A stretch of DNA of 32,907 nucleotides. It comes from Opitutus sp. GAS368. Its GTDB lineage: Bacteria; Verrucomicrobiota; Verrucomicrobiia; Opitutales; Opitutaceae. Each line of letters begins with the position of its first letter. The first letter of the stretch is position 1. The stretch spans positions 1-32,907 of the forward strand of contig CAMDRP010000001.1 of assembly GCA_945906965.1 (NCBI GenBank), in the 5' to 3' direction. A program made the position numbers and the translations under genes. Below the pieces are notes generated by a model that saw only the letters and a list, made by a program, of their open reading frames with translations, made no database searches and was not told the DNA's origin. Of the stretch, positions 25,063 to 32,907 are shown in pieces.

Positions 25063-25806
25063 TCACTCCACGCCCAAGCGCTCCAGCGCGCATACTTCGA
25101 CGCGATCTCCCTCCAGTAGACGCCAACGCACATTCCAGCCGGCCACGCTCATGCCGTAGAGACGGGACTCGACGTGTTGATAAGCGGGTTGATGGTTGTG
25201 CTGTAAAAGATGCCGCACGAGCGCCAAGGTTGCCGCGCCGTTTTCCGGCGTCGTATTGAGTACATGCAGTGAAAGCTCGGGTGGTATGAGGACGTTTTCT
25301 GCCGCGCGGGCCGCGGGCGCCGCTTGCGCCCAATCAGCGCGCGCTTCGTCGGGCGCTTCGCACCAGGGTAAATACGGTTTGACGTCAAAAACGGGTGTCC
25401 CATCTACCGCATCAATGCCTGCGACGCGCAGCCTCAAGGTGGGCATCTTCTCAACGGCAATCAAACGTACCAAGCTCAGTCCAAGACCGTTGGGCCGATT
25501 CGGCGATCGAGTGGCGAAAACTCCGACGCGCTCATTACCTCCCAGCCGCGGTGGACGCACGGTCGCCGCTCCCGCCCATGAGTCGTTACAATGAAACTGC
25601 GTGATGAGCCAGATATGCGAGAACGCCTCCAGCCCGCGCACGAATTCCTCCCGCGCAAATTCCGGTACAAACACCACTAGCCCCTCGGCCTCCGGCACCA
25701 GCCCGCTTTGCCGCGGCACCCCGAATTTCTCCATGTAAGGGGTACGAAGCGTAGCGACCGGTCGTATGGGTTGAGGTTCGCGCGAGAAATGAACAACAGC
25801 TGACAT
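25063..25806 (-). CDS. trmO: tRNA (adenine(37)-N6)-methyltransferase TrmO
   Basis: A 247-residue TrmO/TsaA (VirR) family protein. Characterised members methylate t6A at position 37 of tRNA-Thr, giving m6t6A, with S-adenosylmethionine and a beta-barrel fold unlike other methyltransferases. Family motifs are [20 protein letters not shown] (16-35), [33 protein letters not shown] (the RSPxRPNxxG signature), [18 protein letters not shown] and the C-terminal [19 protein letters not shown]. The ATG at 25806 gives the usual N-terminal extension. It leads the DUF3516 helicase gene and is divergent from the DTW-domain gene, another tRNA modifier. Confidence 0.92.
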   Translation of the reverse strand: MSAVVHFSREPQPIRPVATLRTPYMEKFGVPRQSGLVPEAEGLVVFVPEFAREEFVRGLEAFSHIWLITQFHCNDSWAGAATVRPPRLGGNERVGVFATRSPNRPNGLGLSLVRLIAVEKMPTLRLRVAGIDAVDGTPVFDVKPYLPWCEAPDEARADWAQAAPAARAAENVLIPPELSLHVLNTTPENGAATLALVRHLLQHNHQPAYQHVESRLYGMSVAGWNVRWRLLEGDRVEVCALERLGVE

Positions 25807-25959
25807 CGATCACAATCTTGTGGGCCCAATTGATGGATCGCAACGTTGCACTAACCAAGACGATGGCGACCGACCTTAATTCAATAGCACTGCGCTTAGT
25901 TCAGTCTACGTGGCGCGCATTGACCCCGCCGCCAGTCCAGCCCCAATCTTAAGCTCCGC

Positions 25960-26706
25960 ATGAGTCGCCTCACTTGTTACCGTTGTTTTTGGCCGCAGTC
26001 GCTCTGCTGGTGCAGCTCGATCACGCCGATGTCGACGCGGACGAAATTCGTCTATCTCATGCATCCTAAAGAATTCAAACATGAGAAGGCGGGCACGGGA
26101 CGTCTGACCCATCTTTGTCTTTCAAGTAGCGAGATCCACATGGGTTTGACGTTCGACACTCATGAGCTGGTCCAAGCGCTCATCGTGGATCCAGCTAATT
26201 TTCCGGTCTTGGTTTATCCCGGACCGACAGCGCGTAATCTCACCACGGGAGCAATGACCGAGACGGATCTCGGCGGTCGGCGTTTGGTGCTCTTTCTTCT
26301 CGATGGAACGTGGAGCGGTGCGCGTAAAATGCTTCGACTAAGCCCGAGTCTCCAGCGCCTCCCGCGCGTCATGTTTACGCCGACCGCCCCGAGCCGCTTT
26401 ATTATCAAGCAACAACCGCAGGCCGGTTGTCTTTCCACCCTAGAGACCACGCACGAATTGTTATTAGCCCTGGAGAAATCTGGCCTCGATGCGTATCCTC
26501 TCCCGGCGCAGTTGCACGATCTCTTCGCTCGAATGCAGGCCTACCAAATTCGCTGTGCATCAGACCCCGCCCTCGCGGGTTATCGCCGCCGCGCCTACCG
26601 CACACCAGCCGAGCGTGTACTGACGCCTATCCGCCGACGCTACATTCCGACACCCATTGAGGCGGCGAGCCCGCCAGCTTCTGCACCACCACCGTTAACA
26701 GTTTAA
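25960..26706 (+). CDS. DTW-domain protein, likely tRNA-uridine aminocarboxypropyltransferase
   Basis: A 248-residue DTW-domain protein (TapT/YfiP family, which adds acp3 to uridine 47 of tRNA from S-adenosylmethionine). The N-terminal cysteines CYRCFWPQSLCWC (6-18) suggest a zinc site. The hallmark is VLFLLDGTWSGARKMLR, and PSRFIIKQQPQAGCLSTLET is the conserved following block. HPKEFKHEKAGTGRLTHLCL is the SAM-linked N-terminal motif. The last 40 residues are low-complexity and basic then proline-rich, and not conserved. The ATG at 25960 is the natural start (SRLTCYRC). It is divergent from trmO across a 150-base gap. The enzymatic role is inferred from the family. Confidence 0.88.
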   Translation: MSRLTCYRCFWPQSLCWCSSITPMSTRTKFVYLMHPKEFKHEKAGTGRLTHLCLSSSEIHMGLTFDTHELVQALIVDPANFPVLVYPGPTARNLTTGAMTETDLGGRRLVLFLLDGTWSGARKMLRLSPSLQRLPRVMFTPTAPSRFIIKQQPQAGCLSTLETTHELLLALEKSGLDAYPLPAQLHDLFARMQAYQIRCASDPALAGYRRRAYRTPAERVLTPIRRRYIPTPIEAASPPASAPPPLTV

Positions 26707-26710
26707 GTAA

Positions 26711-26911
26711 GTGCGCGCGTTTTCGCCTAGCCGTACGAAGCAATTCAAGCCCACCGGCGCCAAAATTATCGTCGTAGGCCATTCGCTAAGTCTCTTCACC
26801 CACTCGTCCAAAAAAGACGCCAGTTTCACCCTGAGCGCCAACACCGAAGACGCCTGCATCAAGGAAGCTGCGATGTATATCGTCTTCGTGAACGGCAGCG
26901 CTGCAAAGTAA
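26711..26911 (+). CDS. Small hypothetical ORF
   Basis: A 66-codon frame from a GTG five bases after the DTW gene. The product (RAFSPSRTKQFKPTGAKIIV, ending CIKEAAMYIVFVNGSAAK) is basic, with a hydrophobic stretch. No family was recognised and no ribosome binding site is visible. It ends ten bases before hrpB on the other strand. It may be a real small gene in the DTW transcript or a chance frame. Confidence 0.3.
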   Translation: MRAFSPSRTKQFKPTGAKIIVVGHSLSLFTHSSKKDASFTLSANTEDACIKEAAMYIVFVNGSAAK

Positions 26912-26920
26912 CCGCCCGCC

Positions 26921-29464
26921 TCACCGCCACTCGTGCCGCGGATAGCGGCGCGAGAGCTCAGCTTTTACCTTCGGGTACATGTCACGCCAGAAACTCGTGA
27001 GGTCGTCCGTCACTTGAATGGCGCGATGGTTGGGCGCGAGCACTTCAAACTTCACCGGCACGCGGCCATGGCCGATGGTAAATTTCCCTTCTACGCCAAA
27101 GAGCTCCTGAATGCGTGCGCTCATGATCGGCGGGCCTTCTTTATTGTAAGTGAGCTTAGCTTTTCGGCCGTTACCCATCGTGAGTTTTTCAGGCAGATAA
27201 TCGTCGAGCACAGCGAGTTGTTCCGCCGTGAGCCAATCGCGCAGCACAGGCATCACCGCTTTTTCTTTCACGCCGCGCGCGCTCGTTTCACCAAAACAAA
27301 TTTGCTCAATCAGCGTGCCGCGGTCGGAGTCGGTCAGAATGTTGACCTCGAGCTCGGGAAACCATTCCGCCAAGCGATTCACGCGCACGATCCACTGCTC
27401 CACCGTCTCGTCCCAAGCGTCAATCGTGATGCGGCCGGCGAGAACTTCTTTCGTGAGTAGAGCAGCCGCTTCGTTCATTGGCACATCCTCAGAGTTTCCT
27501 TTGGCCTCTAAAACGAGATCGCGGAAACGTTTCTCTTTTCGCGCGACCACCCGCTTCGCCTGCTCATCATAAAGGACGCCGCGCGCTTCGCCGTAATCGT
27601 CAGGAAAGAGTTCCTTTAACCAGGGTTCTTCGATGGCCGTCGCGAGCGTGAGCAAGGTGTTCACCTCGCCGTCGCCGCGTCCGATTTCGCTGATTTCCGC
27701 CGCCACAAGTAACCGCGCTTGTTGAATCCCGCTCTCACGGGCCAAAACGCCGCGGCGTCCGTGGACGAGCTCGACACGTAGCGTGCCCGCGTCGAGTCGC
27801 TTACCGAGTTGGTCGGAAAAGCCGGCGAGCACACACTTCCGCACCGCGACGGGATCGAGGCGGGAGTCGGTGACGTCGAGACCCTCCTTGCGGGCGATTT
27901 CCAAAAACTGTTCGTAAAGTGGGCCAACCGCGCGAGCGCCTTGCGCATGAATTCCGAGCTGCCGACACGCATCGACGCTATAATTGTTTTTATCCGCGTA
28001 ACTCCACGCGCGCATCAATAGGAAAAAATCGCTCTCGTGTTCTTCGCCGAGTAGATCTTCCCGCGCTTGTTCGACCTCTTTCGTAGAGCCGCGCAGCAAG
28101 AAATTGCGTCCTTGCGTAAGCGCCGCCATCAGCGCGACGGGTCGGACGCAACCGCGCTCCTGCGCCGCGAGCAACATACGCGCGTAACGCGGATGCACGG
28201 GAAAGCGCAGCATCTTGCGGCCTAGCTCGGTGATCGAGCGACTCCGGCCAGACAGTGCGCCTAAATCCGCCAGCAACAGCTCCGCGCGTTCCAGCGCTCT
28301 CGCATCGGGCTTCTCCAGCCAGGGAAAGCCAAACACGTCGTCGATGCCGCTCGATTTGAGCGTCAAGACGACCTCGGAGAGATCAAGGCGTTTCACCTCC
28401 GGCAACTCTTGGAGCGAACGCGTGCCGTGTTCGCGTTCCGTCCAAAGCCGCACGCAAACGCCGGGCGCCGTTCGGCCGGCTCGGCCGGCACGTTGGTCTG
28501 CGCTCGCTGCGGAAATTTTTTCGATGAGCAGCGTGTTGATGCCGCGATGCGGATCGAAGCGGGCCATGCGCGCGAGGCCACAGTCGATCACGGCGGTTAC
28601 TCCGTCGATGGTGAGCGAGGTTTCGGCGACGTTGGTGGAGACGATGATTTTACGTGCCGATGTCCGCGCCACCGCGCGGTCTTGTTGTTCGGGCGGTAAT
28701 TCACCATGAAGCGGAAAACTCACAAAATCCCTCAGTCCTCGGCCGTTTTGGATTGCCTGGAGAGTGCGGTTGATCTCGTAGGCCCCGGGCATGAACACGA
28801 GCATATCGCCCTCGGTGAGGATCGCGACGCGTTCACATTCGCGCGCGGCTATGTCCCACACGGGCTCATTCTCGAAATTTACACTTTTCGGCAAGTACTC
28901 GATTTTCACTGGAAAACTGCGTCCTTGCGACACCAGCACGTCACACGGCGCGAGGTAGTCGCGCAGCAAACCGGCGTCGAGCGTCGCCGACATCACGATA
29001 ATTTTTAGATCCGGCCGCGTGGTGCGCTGAATCTGCAAGGCCCGTGCGAGTGAGATATCGCCATAAAGATGGCGCTCATGAAATTCATCAAACACGAGCG
29101 CGTTGATCCCGCGCAGTTTTGCATCAAATGACATCTGGCGGAGCAAAATACCCTCGGTGACAAACCGTACACGGGTATTCGCCGAGACCTTGGACTCGAG
29201 TCGAATCTGATAGCCGACGACGTCACCCAGCGCGGTGCCTACCTCTTCGGCGACGCGTTTAGCTAGCATACGCGCGGCGAGACGTCGCGGTTGCAGGACC
29301 ACGACCTCGCCGCCATCGAGGAAGCTGTGGTGGAGTAACATCTGCGGAATCTGCGTCGACTTACCCGAGCCCGTCGGCGCTTGCACGATCAAGCGACCGC
29401 CGGCGCGCAGTGCGCTCACGACAGCGGATTCGAGTTCGTAAATGGGTAAAGTGGAAGGGCGCAT
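26921..29464 (-). CDS. hrpB: ATP-dependent helicase HrpB
   Basis: An 847-residue DEAH-box helicase. Motif I is IVQAPTGSGKSTQIPQML (26-43), Ia is VVLQPRRLAARMLAKRVAEE, II is LVFDEFHERHLYGD (DEFH), III is IVMSATLDAGLLRDY, V is STNVAETSLTIDGVTAVIDC, and VI is SADQRAGRAGRTAPGVCVRL. The helicase-associated domain (about 380-480) is followed by the HrpB-specific C-terminal region, which ends in the family tail (FWRDMYPKVKAELSRRYPRH). Length is usual (about 810-850). The start is the ATG at 29464; the frame to 29581 overlaps the divergent hydrolase frame and adds low-quality sequence. Its cellular RNA substrate is not established. Confidence 0.95.
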   Translation of the reverse strand: MRPSTLPIYELESAVVSALRAGGRLIVQAPTGSGKSTQIPQMLLHHSFLDGGEVVVLQPRRLAARMLAKRVAEEVGTALGDVVGYQIRLESKVSANTRVRFVTEGILLRQMSFDAKLRGINALVFDEFHERHLYGDISLARALQIQRTTRPDLKIIVMSATLDAGLLRDYLAPCDVLVSQGRSFPVKIEYLPKSVNFENEPVWDIAARECERVAILTEGDMLVFMPGAYEINRTLQAIQNGRGLRDFVSFPLHGELPPEQQDRAVARTSARKIIVSTNVAETSLTIDGVTAVIDCGLARMARFDPHRGINTLLIEKISAASADQRAGRAGRTAPGVCVRLWTEREHGTRSLQELPEVKRLDLSEVVLTLKSSGIDDVFGFPWLEKPDARALERAELLLADLGALSGRSRSITELGRKMLRFPVHPRYARMLLAAQERGCVRPVALMAALTQGRNFLLRGSTKEVEQAREDLLGEEHESDFFLLMRAWSYADKNNYSVDACRQLGIHAQGARAVGPLYEQFLEIARKEGLDVTDSRLDPVAVRKCVLAGFSDQLGKRLDAGTLRVELVHGRRGVLARESGIQQARLLVAAEISEIGRGDGEVNTLLTLATAIEEPWLKELFPDDYGEARGVLYDEQAKRVVARKEKRFRDLVLEAKGNSEDVPMNEAAALLTKEVLAGRITIDAWDETVEQWIVRVNRLAEWFPELEVNILTDSDRGTLIEQICFGETSARGVKEKAVMPVLRDWLTAEQLAVLDDYLPEKLTMGNGRKAKLTYNKEGPPIMSARIQELFGVEGKFTIGHGRVPVKFEVLAPNHRAIQVTDDLTSFWRDMYPKVKAELSRRYPRHEWR

Positions 29465-29584
29465 GGCAGACGTAAGGGACGAGCGTTTACCGTGTCCGTA
29501 GCGACGCAAGCCAACAGCGCGCCCGCCGCGCCGAGCCTTGCCAAGGCGCGCCTCAATGCCACGCTCAGCGTACCCCCCCATTTT

Positions 29585-30472
29585 ATGCAGTCATTTAAAA
29601 TACCCCGCGGCTGGTTGGGTTTCGCCCTGCTTGTTTATACCACCTCGCTCTTCGCCGCCCCTTCGGCGCCAGCGGTACCACTTTGGACCTCAGCCGCGCC
29701 GGGTGCGCTCGGTGAAAAGCCTCAAGATATCCCCACGCTCACGTTATTCGCGCCAGCTGCCGGCAAGGCCAACGGGGCTTCTTTGCTCGTCTTGCCCGGT
29801 GGCGGTTATGCCCACCTAGCCGACCACGAAGGCGCGGGGTACGCGGAGTGGTTTGCCGCGCAAGGAGTCACCTGCTATGTTTTGAAATATCGTCTGGGTT
29901 CGGCGGGTTATCGGCATCCGGCGATGTTAAATGACGCTGCCCGCGCGCTGCGTTTGCTGCGCTCATGGGCCAAGCGCGATGGGCTCGATCCGGCTCGGAT
30001 TGGCGTGATCGGTTCTTCGGCCGGCGGTCACTTAGCCTCGACGCTGGCGACGCATTTCGACGGCGGAAAACTAGAGGGCGCCGATCTGGTCGAACGCGAA
30101 AGTTCGCGTCCTGACGTTGCGATTTTATGCTATCCAGTGATCAGCTTCTTGGAATTTGGTCACGTAGGTTCGCGCAAAAACCTCCTCGGCGAAAATCCTG
30201 ATCCTGCGCTGGTGCGTTACCTATCCAACGAGTTGCAGGTTACGGCACAGACCACGCCCACGTTTATCTGGCATACAATGGAAGATAAGACGGTGCCGGT
30301 AGAAAACGCCCATCTCTTCGCGGCCGCGCTGCGGGCGGCGCGCGTGCCCTATTCGCTTCATGTTTATGAAAAAGGCGCCCACGGCCTTGGACTCGGCCGA
30401 CCTGGCAAACCGGCTCCACCTTGGGCCGAACAATGTCTTTATTGGCTGCGCGAACGTAAGTTTCTGCTCTGA
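29585..30472 (+). CDS. Secreted alpha/beta hydrolase (esterase-like)
   Basis: A 295-residue exported esterase-like protein. A signal peptide (1-24, with hydrophobic WLGFALLVYTTSLFA ending before PSAPAV) precedes the alpha/beta hydrolase fold. LVLPGGGYAHLADHEG (68-83) is the oxyanion-hole HGGG-type loop, RIGVIGSSAGGHLAS (138-152) the nucleophile elbow with Ser145, and the Asp and His of the triad appear in MEDKTVPVENAHLF and EKGAHGLGLG. The pattern matches acetylxylan-esterase-like or BD-FAE hydrolases that process plant polysaccharide esters. The substrate is inferred only. I chose the ATG at 29585 because it gives a clean signal peptide; a start at 29492 would bury it. It is divergent from hrpB. 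Confidence 0.85.
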   Translation: MQSFKIPRGWLGFALLVYTTSLFAAPSAPAVPLWTSAAPGALGEKPQDIPTLTLFAPAAGKANGASLLVLPGGGYAHLADHEGAGYAEWFAAQGVTCYVLKYRLGSAGYRHPAMLNDAARALRLLRSWAKRDGLDPARIGVIGSSAGGHLASTLATHFDGGKLEGADLVERESSRPDVAILCYPVISFLEFGHVGSRKNLLGENPDPALVRYLSNELQVTAQTTPTFIWHTMEDKTVPVENAHLFAAALRAARVPYSLHVYEKGAHGLGLGRPGKPAPPWAEQCLYWLRERKFLL

Positions 30473-30592
30473 TTTGATGGCGCCTCGGGGCTGATTGGTG
30501 TCTTTTCGGCTTCAAACCGCCTTCGGCCTTGCCTTCGGCGGAGGGCGAGAGCACGTTCTTCTTTTTTCCAAAGACTAGAACGACTCCGCGCT

Positions 30593-32407
30593 ATGAATCA
30601 GAACATCCGTAACATCGCTATCATTGCACACGTTGACCACGGCAAAACTACGCTCGTGGACCAACTCCTTAAAGAAGGCGGCGTCTACCGCGCCAACCAG
30701 GCAGTGCAGGTGCGCGCCATGGACTCCATGGATCTCGAGAAAGAGAAGGGCATCACGATCAAGGCCAAGAACACCTCCGTTCACTGGCAGGGCAAGATCG
30801 TCAACATTCTCGACACCCCCGGTCACGCTGACTTCGGCGGTGAAGTCGAACGTGCCCTCCGCATGGTGGACGGCGTTTTGCTCGTCATCGATGCTTATGA
30901 CGGCCCCCAAGCTCAGACCCGTTTCGTGCTCCGCAAGGCCCTCGCCCACGGCCTCAAGGTCGTGATTGTTATCAACAAGATCGACCGCGACAACGCCGAC
31001 CCGGCCAAGATGTATGACAAGGTTCTTGAGCTCCTCATGGAGCTCAACGCGACTGAGGAACAGTTCGATGCTCCCGTCGTTTACGGCTCCGGTCGCGATG
31101 GCTACATGATGTATAAGCTCGGCGAAGAGAAGAAGGACATGACCCCACTCTTCCAGACGATCATCGACCACGTCCCGCCACCATTCGCCAAGCCCGGCGA
31201 CCCGTTCCACATGTTGGTTTCCAACATCGATTGGAGCGACTACGTCGGCCGTATCGCCGTTGGCAAGATCCTCGGTGGCACCGTGAAGGTCGGCGATCCC
31301 GTTTTCGTCGTCCGCACCACCGATCAGAAGCGCATTCGCGCCAAGATAACCAAGATTTTTGAGTTCACCGGCCTCGGCCAGCGTGAAGTCGAGACGGCCT
31401 TCGCCGGTAACATCATCGGTCTCGCCGGCTTCGAAGACGTCGACATCGGCGATACCCTCGCCGTCAACGAAGATGCTCATGCCCTTCCATTCACGCAGAT
31501 TGATCCGCCGACACTGGAGATGCAGTTCTCCGTCAACGACGGCCCGCTCGTTGGCCAAGAAGGTAAGCTCGTCACCTCCCGTCAGCTGCGCGAGCGCCTG
31601 ATGCGTGAGTTGAAGACCAACGTCTCCATCTACATCGAAGACGCGGACAAGGCTGGCGTGTTCAACGTCAAGGCCCGCGGCGCCATGCAAGTCGCCGTCC
31701 TCGTCGAAACGATGCGCCGTGAAGGCTTCGAGCTTGTTGTCTCCCGACCCACCGTGATCGAGAAGATCGTCGATGGCGCCCGCCACGAGCCTTTTGAGAC
31801 CGTCTGGGTCGAAGTGCCCGATGAGTGCGTCGGCTCCGTCATGCAAAATCTCGCCAACCGCAAAGGTCTCCTCACGAACATGGAGAAGCTTTCTCATTCC
31901 ACGATGATCGAGGCGACCATCACCACGCGCGGCCTGATCGGCATGGAAATCGACGTAATCAACGCCACCAGCGGCCGCGGCATCACGAGCCATCTCTTCA
32001 AAGAATACGGCCCCTACGCGGGCGAGGTGCTCACCCGCATGACCGGCACACTCATCGCAACCGAAGCCGGCGAGACCACCACCTACGCCCTGCTCATGGT
32101 GCAGGAACGAGGCAAACTCTTCGTCGGTCCCGGCGAGCAGGTTTACGAAGGCATGATCGTCGGCGAGAATCCCCGCAACGAGGACATCGCCTGTAACGCC
32201 GTCCGCGAAAAGGCCCTCACGAATTTCCGTTCGCAGGGTTCCGGTGTCGCCACCGGCCTGATTCCGGCCGCCAAATTCAGCCTTGAGCGAGCGATCGAAT
32301 ACATCGCCGCCGACGAACTCCTCGAGGTTACCCCAAAGAGCCTCCGTCTTCGCAAACGCATTCTGAATAACGGCCTTCGCCAGAAGACCGCCAAATCCGG
32401 AAAGTAA
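30593..32407 (+). CDS. typA: Translational GTPase TypA/BipA
   Basis: A 604-residue ribosome-associated GTPase involved in stress adaptation and 50S assembly. G motifs: NIAIIAHVDHGKTTLVDQLL (8-27, G1), SMDLEKEKGITIKAKN (G2), ILDTPGHADFGGEVERAL (G3), VVIVINKIDRDNADPAK (G4) and VVYGSGRDG (G5). The TypA-specific C-terminus follows (MEIDVINATSGRGITSHLF, YGPYAGEVLTRMTGTLIATE and NPRNEDIACNAVREKALTNF, with KSLRLRKRIL near the end). Codon choice leans strongly to C-ending codons, more than in neighbours, suggesting high expression. The ATG at 30593 is standard. A strong terminator follows. Confidence 0.97.
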   Translation: MNQNIRNIAIIAHVDHGKTTLVDQLLKEGGVYRANQAVQVRAMDSMDLEKEKGITIKAKNTSVHWQGKIVNILDTPGHADFGGEVERALRMVDGVLLVIDAYDGPQAQTRFVLRKALAHGLKVVIVINKIDRDNADPAKMYDKVLELLMELNATEEQFDAPVVYGSGRDGYMMYKLGEEKKDMTPLFQTIIDHVPPPFAKPGDPFHMLVSNIDWSDYVGRIAVGKILGGTVKVGDPVFVVRTTDQKRIRAKITKIFEFTGLGQREVETAFAGNIIGLAGFEDVDIGDTLAVNEDAHALPFTQIDPPTLEMQFSVNDGPLVGQEGKLVTSRQLRERLMRELKTNVSIYIEDADKAGVFNVKARGAMQVAVLVETMRREGFELVVSRPTVIEKIVDGARHEPFETVWVEVPDECVGSVMQNLANRKGLLTNMEKLSHSTMIEATITTRGLIGMEIDVINATSGRGITSHLFKEYGPYAGEVLTRMTGTLIATEAGETTTYALLMVQERGKLFVGPGEQVYEGMIVGENPRNEDIACNAVREKALTNFRSQGSGVATGLIPAAKFSLERAIEYIAADELLEVTPKSLRLRKRILNNGLRQKTAKSGK

Positions 32408-32433
32408 GTTTACAGAAAACTAAAAAATCCCTC

Positions 32434-32470
32434 AACCCGCGGCTGCGATCAATCGCACCGCGGGTTTTTT
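32434..32470 (+). terminator. Rho-independent terminator after typA
   Basis: AACCCGCGG pairs perfectly with CCGCGGGTT; inside, TGCGAT and ATCGCA form a second stem. The last T of the stem runs into a six-T run. It starts 27 bases after the typA stop, so it ends typA and insulates the next gene. Confidence 0.93.
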
Positions 32471-32607
32471 GCGCCCGGATTAATTCCGGACTTCCTGTTT
32501 ACCGATGATTGACCTCCTCCCGGCCCTAAAAGACCGGATTTTCGCGCCGTCAGTGAGATAAAAATGCTGGATTCCTCGAGCGCGCGACCCCATATATAAG
32601 TTCCCCT

Positions 32608-32907
32608 TTGCTCCCCGAGAACCTCGAGTCATCCCGTTGGTTTACTGAAAATTTACAGCCGCATGAAGCCATGCTGCGCGCCTGGTTGCGTGGACAATTT
32701 CCACAGCGCTCGGATTTAGATGACGTTATTCAGGAGTCTTTTATGCGCGTATTAGCCGCACGTCAGGAACAGGAAATTACGGCCCCGAAATCGTTTCTTT
32801 TCGCGACGGCGCGCAATATTGTGCTTGGCCAAGTGCGGCACGAAAAAGTGGCGGGGAATTTTGCCTTAGCGGAATCTGCTCTCACCGGCATCTATGAAGA
32901 GAGCGCG
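32608..32907 (+). CDS. ECF-like RNA polymerase sigma factor, N-terminal part (cut by window edge)
   Basis: The N-terminal 100 residues of a sigma-70-like factor, continuing beyond the window. RWFTENLQPHEAMLRAWLRG, then SDLDDVIQESFMRVLAARQE and APKSFLFATARNIVLGQVRH, match region 2 of a FecI-like subgroup common in Opitutaceae. The frame is open upstream to a TGA before 32560. I place the start at TTG 32608 because the family begins a few residues before RWF; an ATG at 32671 would drop conserved QPHEAM. TATATAAG at 32593-32600 precedes it. Whether a FecR or TonB receptor follows cannot be seen. Confidence 0.85.
   Translation, partial: MLPENLESSRWFTENLQPHEAMLRAWLRGQFPQRSDLDDVIQESFMRVLAARQEQEITAPKSFLFATARNIVLGQVRHEKVAGNFALAESALTGIYEESA

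Noticed and set aside
30517-30541. GC-rich inverted repeat CCGCC...GGCGG between the hydrolase gene and typA
   Set aside because: Only five bases pair around a 15-base loop and no T-run follows, so it was not called a terminator.
30575-31993. Long minus-strand open frame of 472 codons
   Set aside because: It lies wholly antisense to typA, whose motifs and length are unambiguous; the frame is open because of the C-ending codon bias of typA.
1-32907. CRISPR array, transposase, integrase or phage genes
   Set aside because: No regular repeats with spacers and no mobility-gene motif were found on either strand.

Overview
The window looks like a chromosomal segment from Verrucomicrobiota, most probably Opitutales/Opitutaceae. 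This is inferred from the style of the proteins (LepA and TypA with HVDHGKTT G1 motifs, an ECF sigma/anti-sigma pair, a FecI-like sigma factor with an RWF...QPHE N-terminus, a DUF3516 helicase), moderately high GC, and starts that mostly lack a Shine-Dalgarno sequence. No 16S or other taxonomic marker is present, so the assignment is an inference.

Positions 1-3640 are an accessory block packed with toxin-antitoxin (TA) modules. It holds mazE-mazF (minus), a frameshifted small ORF (minus), a MbcA/Xre-RES pair (plus), a VapB-VapC (PIN) pair (plus) and a decayed TacA-TacT (DUF1778-GNAT) pair (minus). In all three intact pairs the toxin starts at a GTG inside a GTGA overlap with the antitoxin stop. 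The TacA frame is broken near codon 5 in a way that one added A would restore, and TacT survives only as about 45 N-terminal codons. The left edge carries the end of an unrecognised plus-strand gene.

From 3839 the window is mainly housekeeping. There is a degenerate HDOD signalling protein, then a convergent photolyase-like protein whose FAD domain precedes a photolyase-like alpha/beta domain, the reverse of the usual order. Next is a minus-strand fabD-lepA-lepB unit (malonyl-CoA:ACP transacylase, elongation factor 4, signal peptidase I). Divergent from it is dapA-dapB-ruvA (two lysine/diaminopimelate steps and a Holliday-junction protein). A translationally coupled ECF sigma and membrane anti-sigma pair follows on the minus strand, then tRNA-Lys(TTT) and a Pal-type lipoprotein with a clear terminator. 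After that come an M20 peptidase and purH (minus), then apaG and a beta-CASP metallo-beta-lactamase RNase (plus).

From 20305 to 29464 nucleic-acid enzymes dominate: an inositol-monophosphatase-family protein, DNA polymerase IV, a Ski2-like DUF3516 helicase behind trmO, a divergent DTW/TapT-type tRNA modification gene, and the HrpB helicase. The right end has a secreted alpha/beta hydrolase, typA/bipA with a strong terminator, and the start of a second ECF sigma factor cut by the window edge.

The observations most worth a second look are the multi-TA block with its decayed TacAT pair, the apparently permuted photolyase, and the RNA-modification/helicase neighbourhood. No CRISPR array, transposase, integrase or rRNA was seen. 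I found no convincing wholly new multi-gene system.
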